In this document: positions 57,411 through 64,000 of the stretch, piece after piece
Numbering within the stretch: position 1 is the stretch's first letter
Layout of the letters: the number at the start of each line of letters is the position of its first letter
Source of the DNA: Bacillus atrophaeus
GTDB taxonomy: Bacteria > Bacillota > Bacilli > Bacillales > Bacillaceae
Assembly (NCBI RefSeq): GCF_001584335.1
Contig: NZ_LSBB01000020.1
Span: 905,655 to 969,654 of the forward strand
DNA: 64,000 nucleotides
Reading direction: 5' to 3'
Position numbers and translations under genes: made by a program
Notes under the pieces: generated by a model
What the model was told of the DNA's origin: nothing
The model's input: the letters and a program-made list of their open reading frames with translations, nothing else
Databases searched by the model: none

Positions 57411-57566
57411 ATATTAGACGGAAAGAAAATCAGTGTACGGCAGCTATCAAATGATACTGATTATGTTTTTGCAATTGTCAGAAAGCGCTACAGAGATGAA
57501 ATGGAGCGGTATCCAAGGGATCTGCTAGATAAAGTTTGCACAAACATCGAGCTTGTGAATTATTGA
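57411..57566 (+). pseudogene. Phage repressor-like HTH fragment
   Basis: [20 protein letters not shown] and [18 protein letters not shown] look like a short Cro/C1-type (XRE, YozG-like) helix-turn-helix whose start and end are lost. Confidence 0.5.
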
Positions 57567-57702
57567 TATTCCAAAAAGATCATAATCTTATCGATCCATA
57601 GGGTAAAATGGTATACTAAAGTTACAAGTATAGGAAGGAATTACAAGTTTTCTGGGTCTATATAAAATCATTCTTTTATTTAAAGTTATTGGAGGCGTAA
57701 AC

Positions 57703-58383
57703 TTGGGCATACTTGACTTTTTTAAGAAAAAAATTAAAAACGAACAAAATGAGAATAATAATATTTCTGATAACAACAAAAGTGAAGTTATTAATGTTTA
57801 TAATGATCACAAAAATGAAACAATAATGACTTCCAACGAAAAAGAAGTAGCATCAAAAAAAGACAAATATCCTATCTTGATTCAAGAGACAAGCTTCTCA
57901 AGGAAATATGAAGAAGAAAATGCATTTTTCGAATATATAGACTTTAAAGTTGCGGGTACTTCTCATTATCAGAAAGATATTAAAAAGGCTGTAAAGTTAG
58001 AAGTTGATAGCATGATGTTTGATGAAAAATATAGTGGGATGACAAACAAAGACATCCTTGAATCGACTTTTGATGAACCAATCTTTATTTATCATGATGA
58101 ATTATTCTCGAATTGCGATTTACGCTTAGAGGAAAACAATGAGTACGATCCAGAAGCTATAGCTGTATATGTGAATGATTATAAAGTTGGTCATGCGCCT
58201 CGAAAGAATTTTAAGGAAGGTAAGAAATACATTTACGATCTGTTAAAGAGTGACATAAGGTACCCAATCACAGCAAGTTTGTATGGAGGGAAATATAAAA
58301 TTAACCGTGAGGATACAAGTGTTGAAATGGGTGAAACAGATTATAAAATCGAGTGTCAACTAGTGATTAAAACAGACAAATAG
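57703..58383 (+). CDS. HIRAN-like domain protein
   Basis: This 226-residue protein has a Lys/Asn-rich N-terminal half and a C-terminal domain with FKVAGTSHYQKDI, then LEENNEYDPEAIAVYVNDYK and VGHAPRKNF, the pattern of HIRAN domains. HIRAN modules bind single-stranded or damaged DNA ends and are usually fused to helicases or nucleases; here it is alone. The TTG start follows TTGGAGGCG. The gene is AT-rich, as in phage DNA. Confidence 0.7.
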   Translation: MGILDFFKKKIKNEQNENNNISDNNKSEVINVYNDHKNETIMTSNEKEVASKKDKYPILIQETSFSRKYEEENAFFEYIDFKVAGTSHYQKDIKKAVKLEVDSMMFDEKYSGMTNKDILESTFDEPIFIYHDELFSNCDLRLEENNEYDPEAIAVYVNDYKVGHAPRKNFKEGKKYIYDLLKSDIRYPITASLYGGKYKINREDTSVEMGETDYKIECQLVIKTDK

Positions 58384-58435
58384 ACAATAAAACTACGATT
58401 TTAAAGAAAGAGAGAGGTATTCCTGAGAATATGAA

Positions 58436-58464
58436 AGAACCGTTCATAAAAAATGAACGGTGGG
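58436..58464. terminator. Hairpin between the HIRAN-like gene and penP
   Basis: ACCGTTCAT and ATGAACGGT pair around a short A-rich loop. It can serve either convergent gene. Confidence 0.6.
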
Positions 58465-58538
58465 GGTTTAAAAAGTAATGTCTTTTCCTTTGCGAGAAAA
58501 GGCTAAACAAGATAGCGCAATATCGTGTTTCAAATTCT

Positions 58539-59453
58539 TTATTTGAGGTCATTAAGGGCGACTTTTGCAGCCTCAGCGATAAGAGCATTATCATAATTAG
58601 CATCTTTCGTAAATCGGTTTGATAGGATTGCCAAAACAATAGGAGCTCTATTAGGCGGCCAAACGATAGCAATGTCGTTTCGTGTCCCGTAACTTCCGGC
58701 TCCAGATTTATCGCCGACTTCCCATCCTATAGGAGCGCCTGCCCGAATCAGTTCGTCTCCAGTAGCGTTGCCTCGCATCCAATCAGTTAAGATCGTGCGC
58801 TTATCAGTCGTGAGAGTGTTATCTAAAGTGAAAGCTTTAAGGTCGGTTGCCAGTGCTTTTGCGGTGCTTGTGTCACGAATATCCCCAGGAATCGCAGAGT
58901 TTAGATCCGTCTCGAATCGATTAGATTTAGTTACATGATCCCCAATCTGTTTCAGTGACTTTTCGAAACCGTTAGGGCCGCCAAGTTGTTGCAACAATAT
59001 GTTCCCAGCGGTATTATCGCTGTAACGGATAGCGGCTTCTGAGATTTCTTTTAGGCTCATGCCTGTATCTAGGTGTTTTTCTGTGATTGGAGAATATGTA
59101 ACAAGATCGTCTTTACTGTAGTGGATGACTTCATTAAGTTTTTCAATTGAGTTATTCTTCAGGACAGCAGCTGCGGCTAGAATTTTATAGGTTGATGCGT
59201 AAGCAAATCGTTCATTTGACCGATAAGCGATTGTCTTGTTTGAACCTGTATCAATTGCATAAACCCCAAGCTTAGCATGAAATTTTTTCTCCAGTTGAAC
59301 AAATTTTTTATTAGTTATACAGCTTGTCATTTTTGTGTCTTCTATGGATTTTGCTTCAGCATGCATTGAGCCGTATAAAGGTTTGAAACCAGTAAAGCTT
59401 AAACATAAAAGTCCAATACATATTCCGAATTTTATTGTCGCTTTATTTTTCAA
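58539..59453 (-). CDS. penP: PenP, class A beta-lactamase
   Basis: This 304-residue enzyme has an export signal (FGICIGLLCLSFTGF), then the SxxK motif ASTYK, YSDN, the Glu of RFETDLN (omega loop) and the KSG triad. It hydrolyses penicillins outside the cell. I start at the TTG at 59453, which has AGGAGG about ten bases upstream; an in-frame ATG at 59492 lacks one. In strain 168 penP lies elsewhere on the chromosome (near 2.0 Mb) as far as I recall, so this copy may be part of the accessory region. No penI/blaR regulators are seen. Confidence 0.93.
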   Translation of the reverse strand: MKNKATIKFGICIGLLCLSFTGFKPLYGSMHAEAKSIEDTKMTSCITNKKFVQLEKKFHAKLGVYAIDTGSNKTIAYRSNERFAYASTYKILAAAAVLKNNSIEKLNEVIHYSKDDLVTYSPITEKHLDTGMSLKEISEAAIRYSDNTAGNILLQQLGGPNGFEKSLKQIGDHVTKSNRFETDLNSAIPGDIRDTSTAKALATDLKAFTLDNTLTTDKRTILTDWMRGNATGDELIRAGAPIGWEVGDKSGAGSYGTRNDIAIVWPPNRAPIVLAILSNRFTKDANYDNALIAEAAKVALNDLK

Positions 59454-59744
59454 ATTAATCAGGCCTCCTAATTCAAATGATTTTGTATACACCTTCTAAT
59501 TAACATCACAAACAGGATAAAAATCAATATACTTCCTATGAAATGTTTCCCACGACAGTTAGTTTAACACAAACTCTTTTAAACTGGTAAACATATTAGC
59601 GTTTTATAGGAGGGGAGTATACAAATTATCAATGTTAACACTATAGGTCATGAAATACCAGAAAGGATTAAGTCCTGCATCTCTGAATGGATCTTGAAAT
59701 TTAATTGAGCCTAAAAACAATAAAAATAAAAGAAGAAGAGTGTT
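59454..59744. other. Non-coding stretch upstream of penP
   Basis: It must hold the penP promoter. GAAGAAGAG (59732) and CTCTTCTTC (59751) form a hairpin with a short loop at the right edge. No gene is seen. Confidence 0.5.
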
Positions 59745-59876
59745 TTAGATACTCTTCTTCATACCACACCTACGGCATTCACGTAAGAATTGACCACTCT
59801 TTACTGAGCTTTTGAACAACGCATAATCACAATTGTCACAGCGTCCAAACTTTACATCTGGATACTCCTTATATCA
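59745..59876 (-). pseudogene. Zinc-ribbon fragment
   Basis: The frame YKEYPDVKFGRCDNCDYALF, then SGQFLRECRRCGMKKSI and stop, holds two CxxC knuckles. It has a stop directly upstream and no start codon, so it is probably a 5'-truncated small zinc-ribbon protein of phage type. Confidence 0.5.
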
Positions 59877-60114
59877 TAAATTACTGAGATATCTTAACCG
59901 TTGGTCTCATAATTTTCTTCCACAGGATCACCCACATAGTTTATTTGCTTATTAAGAATACCAATTGAATAAACTGATACAGAATTAATTTCTATTCTTT
60001 TGTTACAATTTCAATAACAAAGTCGTAAAAACAGAAGACAACATCGAATTTTCTTGGATTCTGAATTTTTAATATTTAGATTAAAATAATTGTTTTATCG
60101 GTGGGTGGTCTTAT

Positions 60115-60366
60115 ATGAATGAGTTTTCTCATTTCAAATTAAAGATAGATGTGAATAATTGTACAATGGACGATTATGATCAGTATAGGAAAAGCTTAAG
60201 AGAGACATCTTCTTGTAATAAAAGAGGAAATAAGAAAAGAATTAGCATCTGTAAGCTTTTAGGAAGGAAACACAATACAAAAATAAAGTTCGCCATTCTA
60301 GGTGATATATCATCCCAGCCAATTCATTGCGCGAAGAATTACACAAACGGATTATGGCGTACATGA
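60115..60366 (+). CDS. Unknown 83-residue basic protein
   Basis: This Lys/Arg/Cys-containing protein (NEFSHFKLKIDVNNCTMDDY, KRGNKKRISICKLLGRKHN) has no signal or membrane segment. GGTGGGTGG upstream is a weak ribosome-binding site. Not recognised. Confidence 0.4.
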   Translation: MNEFSHFKLKIDVNNCTMDDYDQYRKSLRETSSCNKRGNKKRISICKLLGRKHNTKIKFAILGDISSQPIHCAKNYTNGLWRT

Positions 60367-60956
60367 CAAAAGAAATGACATTCACCAATCGAAAACATCC
60401 GGTTTATCCAGTTTAAAAGGAACTACAAGGAGCGTGAATAGCCGCTCTTTTTTCAGTTTCTGATAATTACATTATGTTAATTAACAACGGTGCCTTAAAC
60501 CCTCTGTTTTTTACAATAGTAAATAAAGGCCGCCGCACACTATGCAGTAATCTCTAGTATGATAAAAAGGGGCCTTTATTATGTATCATTTATATTCACA
60601 TAACGCCGGTTGTCAGGAACAAACGGTTTGTTCAATGCCAAGAGGGTTCGAGTGAAGTGCGTCTATCCACTACTTAAATTCTCGACCTATCAGTCTTACG
60701 ATTTACCGTGGACAGACGTTTTATACAGCCTTCTTTCTCTTGCCAAGAAGTTGCCCATAAATAAAAAGAAAGAGAGATGCTCATCTCTCTTTCTTTATTA
60801 AACTATTATTTTAAATTTCCTAAGAATTTAATTTTGCAGGAAGCTATCACGTCATTTCGTACCTGAACGTTTTTTATAGACTAGTACCGTGACAAGTTAT
60901 ATTAAATATACATATCAATAAAGTAGACATAAAAAAGTGAAAGAGAGGGCGAAAAT
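60367..60956. other. 590-bp stretch with hairpins and no clear gene
   Basis: It contains a terminator-like hairpin GAGCG-CCGCTC with TTTTTT (60430-60456), a 10-bp inverted repeat AATAAAGGCC / GGCCTTTATT (60522-60531 and 60571-60580), and a long hairpin AAAGAAAGAGAGAT / ATCTCTCTTTCTTT (60764-60797). A 24-codon frame at 60581 (MYHLYSHNAGCQEQTVCSMP) lacks a ribosome-binding site. Confidence 0.5.
60764..60799. terminator. Long hairpin, likely terminator
   Basis: AAAGAAAGAGAGAT pairs fully with ATCTCTCTTTCTTT around GCTC, followed by ATTAAAC. Confidence 0.75.
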
Positions 60957-62156
60957 GTGAAAATTCTTTTTCTCGAGAGTCATCCCATATGGCTCTATGG
61001 TTTACCAAATGGGTTTAGGGAAGCAGGCCATACCGTAATAATTTCAGGCCCTGTAAGTCGGGAAAATATTACTGAAATGATAGACGAATTTAAACCGGAT
61101 TTAATAGTATCTATGGGATGGACACCAGAGCATTCAAGAGAAAAGCAATTCTGGATTCGCAACGCTATTAAAAAGGTGAATATCCCCCTCGTTTATTGGG
61201 CAACTGAAGATCCACTGCACACTCAAAACTTTACCATCCCGTTAATTAAAAAGATGAAACCGGATTTTGTTTTCACCGTTACACCTTCTCTGTGTAAAAC
61301 TTATGAAAGGATTGGGATTAAAGCAGCTCACTTAGACTTTTCTTATCACGAAAGTGTACATCATCAGATTAAGCCATTGAAGAAATACAGTTGTGATATA
61401 GCAGTGGTGGCTAATGCTTACCCTGATTTTCTTGAAGAACATCCGGAAGTGTTCCGTTCGTCTTCTTTAAAAACGCTTATTCGTCCTCTTATACGAAATG
61501 GTATTCGCATTGATTTTTGGGGGAGAAATTGGGAAAAAATGAGTAAACATATTGGAAGAGAAATTCCCCGCAATTGGATTCATGGATACCTTGATTATAC
61601 TGAAGCATATAAAGTTTACAGTTCAGCAAAAATAATTATCGGTTTGCAAAACTGTGAAAGCCAACTTACGCAGCGCACCTATGAAATTCTTGGTTCCGGG
61701 GGGGTTTTATTGACATCGGATACACCAGCAGTTCGAGGTAAATTCGAACCTGGTCGCGATCTCATAGTTTCTTCCTCCCCCCAAGAAACATTTGAAAAGG
61801 TTAAATACTATTTGAAAAATGATAGCGAGAGAAAGAAGATTCGGAAAAACGGTAAAAAGGCTGTAAAGGATGATTCCTATCGGCATAGAGCTGAGAGAAT
61901 GATTGAGGTGCTACAAAGCAGAGGCATCTTAAGAAACTTAGGGGAAACCATTCATTATGTAGATGTTCTCAAAGAAAAATACGAGATTCATCATGTTACT
62001 CCCGGTGAAACATTATCAAAAATTGCTAGGAAGTATAATGTTTCCCTGCAACAAATCATGGAGCTTAATCATTTCAAATCAGATCAAATATATGCTGGAC
62101 AAATCATTAAGATTAGAGAGAAACTGTCTAGAAATGTTAAAAACAAACTTTTTTAA
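60957..62156 (+). CDS. ykvP: YkvP-like glycosyltransferase with C-terminal LysM
   Basis: This 399-residue protein is made of a DUF3880-like and GT-B glycosyltransferase part ([60 protein letters not shown]) and, from about residue 347, a LysM module ([20 protein letters not shown]). It closely resembles YkvP of B. subtilis, a spore-associated protein. LysM binds peptidoglycan, so it may act on the cortex or coat. The GTG start follows GAGAGGGCG. It heads a three-gene cluster with a LysM protein and a GH18 enzyme. Confidence 0.85.
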   Translation: MKILFLESHPIWLYGLPNGFREAGHTVIISGPVSRENITEMIDEFKPDLIVSMGWTPEHSREKQFWIRNAIKKVNIPLVYWATEDPLHTQNFTIPLIKKMKPDFVFTVTPSLCKTYERIGIKAAHLDFSYHESVHHQIKPLKKYSCDIAVVANAYPDFLEEHPEVFRSSSLKTLIRPLIRNGIRIDFWGRNWEKMSKHIGREIPRNWIHGYLDYTEAYKVYSSAKIIIGLQNCESQLTQRTYEILGSGGVLLTSDTPAVRGKFEPGRDLIVSSSPQETFEKVKYYLKNDSERKKIRKNGKKAVKDDSYRHRAERMIEVLQSRGILRNLGETIHYVDVLKEKYEIHHVTPGETLSKIARKYNVSLQQIMELNHFKSDQIYAGQIIKIREKLSRNVKNKLF

Positions 62157-62171
62157 AGGAGAGTAACATAA

Positions 62172-62411
62172 ATGAAGGGAAAAGAACCTAGAACAAGAAA
62201 TCAAGATAATAAAACTGCGGATAAAGTAAAAAGAACTCCTCGTTATATGGAAGTTCCCGTGACATTCGAAGTATACCATGTTGAATCCGGCGATACATTA
62301 TGGAAGATTTCCAAATACTTTAATGTTCCAGTACAACAAATTATCAACCTTAATAAGCTTTCTTCAAATAGAATTTATCCTGGACAAATTATAAAGATAA
62401 GAGAAAAGTAA
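62172..62411 (+). CDS. Small LysM protein
   Basis: This 79-residue protein has a basic N-terminal tail and one LysM (YHVESGDTLWKISKYFNVPV ... [14 protein letters not shown]). There is no signal peptide, which fits a protein deposited on the spore from the mother cell. AAAGGAGAGTAAC precedes the ATG, 15 bases after the glycosyltransferase gene. Its LysM is close to that of the upstream protein, suggesting duplication. Confidence 0.85.
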   Translation: MKGKEPRTRNQDNKTADKVKRTPRYMEVPVTFEVYHVESGDTLWKISKYFNVPVQQIINLNKLSSNRIYPGQIIKIREK

Positions 62412-62508
62412 TCTAAGAGGTTTCGAAATCGAAACAAGTTGAAATAATCAATCTTTATTTTTTTTATTTGTTACACCATGATTTTTTGGGAAATGAAGGG
62501 GTTATGAG

Positions 62509-63444
62509 ATGTTTCAAATGAGCTATTTTTATTCTGGACTAGGTTCCGATTTTATTCAAACCGTTGATCAAACTAATGGAGTATTAAAAGTCGTGTCTCC
62601 TGACTTTTTCTATATCAGAAAAAATGGATCATTACTTCTCCGTTCAGCTAATTCTGATGTGATTAATGCTCTCCATAGAAGAAAATTAAAAGTAGTTCCT
62701 TTTTTAAGCAATCATTGGGATCAGGATTTGGGACGGTTTGCGTTAAAGCAACGAGTGCTTTTGGCTAAACAAATTTCTTATGCAATAGAAGAACTGGATC
62801 TAGACGGGGTCAATATCGATATAGAAAACCTTACAGAGAAAGATCGAAATGCATTTACGGATTTTGTTAGACTAGTAAGAAAAGGTATTCCTAGGCATAA
62901 AGAGGTATCAGTTGCAGTGGCGGCAAATCCTTCTGGCTGGACAAAGGGCTGGCACGGATCATATGATTATGAGAATTTAGCTAAACATGCGGACTATCTA
63001 ATGGTTATGGCATATGATGAAAGTCGCCTTGCTGGGCCTACTGCAAGTGTAGGATGGGTGGAAAAGTCCATTCAATATGCTCTAACCCAAAAAGTCTCTC
63101 CTCAAAAACTAGTTTTAGGATTGCCATTCTATGGCCGTTGCTGGATGAAAGGTCAATCTAACCCTCAAGCCATTCCCCTTTACCTTGTTAAATCATTAGT
63201 AAAAAGACATAACGGGACAATTATTTTTGACACAAAGAGTCAATCTCCAAAAGCTATTTTTACTATCAAACACGATAAGAAGGGTCCATTACCTCCAGGG
63301 ACATATACATTATGGTTTGAAAATGAACAGTCACTCAAAGGAAAAATAAATCTCGCTCAAAAATATAATCTTAAAGGTCTTGGCAGCTGGAGCCTTGGAC
63401 AAGAGGATTCGTCAGTCTGGAATAAAGTGTTTAAAAATATATAG
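62509..63444 (+). CDS. ykvQ: YkvQ-like GH18 spore glycosylase
   Basis: This 311-residue GH18 barrel has the catalytic DGVNIDIEN motif, YLMVMAYDE and the closing [10 protein letters not shown]. It resembles YkvQ and the catalytic domains of YaaH/SleL, which cut peptidoglycan (cortex) sugars during germination. It has no LysM of its own, but the two neighbours do. No signal peptide. GAAGGGGTTATGAG precedes the ATG. Confidence 0.83.
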   Translation: MFQMSYFYSGLGSDFIQTVDQTNGVLKVVSPDFFYIRKNGSLLLRSANSDVINALHRRKLKVVPFLSNHWDQDLGRFALKQRVLLAKQISYAIEELDLDGVNIDIENLTEKDRNAFTDFVRLVRKGIPRHKEVSVAVAANPSGWTKGWHGSYDYENLAKHADYLMVMAYDESRLAGPTASVGWVEKSIQYALTQKVSPQKLVLGLPFYGRCWMKGQSNPQAIPLYLVKSLVKRHNGTIIFDTKSQSPKAIFTIKHDKKGPLPPGTYTLWFENEQSLKGKINLAQKYNLKGLGSWSLGQEDSSVWNKVFKNI

Positions 63445-63686
63445 CATTCATAGTTCTGGTGCAAAACCTCCGAGATAATTGCAATGAATCTCTGAATCTT
63501 GACATACTGATACTATCTAAAAAAGAGCATGATCAGTATGAAAAGCCAAACCTTGAGCAAAAGATTTAGTTATTGAACGCTTAAAGAAAAAGGTGTTTAT
63601 TACGAGTACAGTTAAAACAGTGAGAGCAAGGGTTTAATTCCATGGACCCTTGTCTTTATAAAATAATCTTAGGAATTAACTTGCTG
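63445..63686. other. Non-coding stretch left of the racemase fragment
   Basis: CAAGGGT (63629) and ACCCTTG (63646) can pair, followed by TCTTTATAAAATAATC. It could be the terminator of the GH18 gene. No gene is seen. Confidence 0.45.
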
Positions 63687-64000
63687 TTAATTTACTACTG
63701 CTAAAAGTTCTTCTTTTGTACGTACACCTAATCGGCCCATACCAGTATCCACATTAATATGAATACCCAATCGGTTAGTACTCGCTTCATTTTCCAATAT
63801 TTCGTTAGCTTCTTTCATCCAATCAACCTGAAATGCTGATAACTCTATATTCCAAGCTGCTGATTTTTTAACACAACTAAGGGATGTAAAGCCAAGCACA
63901 AGGATAGGTGCTGTAATCCCAGCTTTTCGTAAAACGATTCCTTCCTCCACGCTGGCAACAGCGAGCTCACTCGCCCCGTGTTCCAGTGCGTGTCGCGCCA
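63687..64000 (-). pseudogene. alrB: Alanine racemase, C-terminally truncated (runs off the right edge)
   Basis: The frame enters from the right edge and reads ARHALEHGASELAVASVEEG, GIVLRKAGITAPILVLGF, and then HINVDTGMGRLGVRTKEELL before stopping at 63687. Alanine racemases have about 390 residues, and this part is only the first 40% of the PLP barrel; the C-terminal domain with the catalytic Tyr is absent. Other frames downstream do not continue it. By position it should be alrB (yncD), interrupted by the accessory region. Confidence 0.75.

Noticed and set aside
57703..59453. HIRAN-like gene and penP as one defence or resistance unit
   Set aside because: They are convergent, differ in composition and are separated by a hairpin; nothing links them functionally.
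63445..64000. A third copy of the glnA 3'-end repeat at the right border
   Set aside because: I looked for the terminator stem and the tail of glnA here and elsewhere right of 28.7 kb and did not find them.

Overview
The window comes from a member of the Bacillus subtilis species complex, but not from the reference laboratory strain. The first 25 kb follow the familiar chromosomal order: the end of the bacillaene cluster (pksR, pksS), ymzB, aprX, ymaC, ymaD, ebrAB, ymaG, ymaF, miaA, hfq, ymzC, ymzA, nrdI-nrdE-nrdF, ymaB, cwlC, spoVK, hflX, ynbB, glnR and glnA. Proteins here are close to, but clearly diverged from, those I remember for strain 168. All names rest on recognition of the protein sequences, without database searches.

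From the end of glnA (about 25.3 kb) to the end of the window (64 kb) the chromosome is accessory and heavily decayed. A 99-bp copy of the glnA 3' end plus its terminator recurs 3263 bp downstream with two mismatches. The two copies bracket a cargo of a toxin-less LXG protein and a secreted Kelch protein. Just outside the second copy lies a dead tyrosine integrase. Further right are a frameshifted GDPD lipoprotein, a frameshifted holin and a frameshifted amidase endolysin of the skin/PBSX type, plus a second endolysin tail. Intact genes mixed in are a streptothricin acetyltransferase, a TetR / ketopantoate-reductase pair, an NhaC-type antiporter, an ArsR / glyoxalase pair, a DUF2200 protein and a YxeA-like lipoprotein. 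Between the ArsR gene and the DUF2200 gene sits a 27-codon BsrE-like type I toxin.

From 42.6 to 49.7 kb an SOS-controlled yolD-uvrX operon has decayed but keeps two LexA boxes. The 3' end of uvrX is present three times. The stretches between and after the copies carry the lichenase gene bglS with a cre-like site, several broken rap genes, and an orphan phr gene whose product holds two related candidate signal peptides.

From 49.7 to 59.5 kb are an HSL-type esterase, a YfnB-type HAD phosphatase, a DinB-like protein, an SDR oxidoreductase, an isochorismatase-type hydrolase, a HIRAN-like protein and the class A beta-lactamase penP. Fragments of Rrf2, collagen-like, aldo-keto reductase, UPF0715 and phage HTH genes lie among them. 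The window closes with a three-gene set resembling ykvP/ykvQ (glycosyltransferase-LysM, LysM, GH18), likely for the spore envelope, and a C-terminally truncated alanine racemase.

Overall, the left third is core metabolism: polyketide tailoring, RNA modification and regulation, deoxynucleotide supply, sporulation and lysis, nitrogen assimilation. The right two thirds look like repeated insertion and decay of mobile DNA behind glnA.
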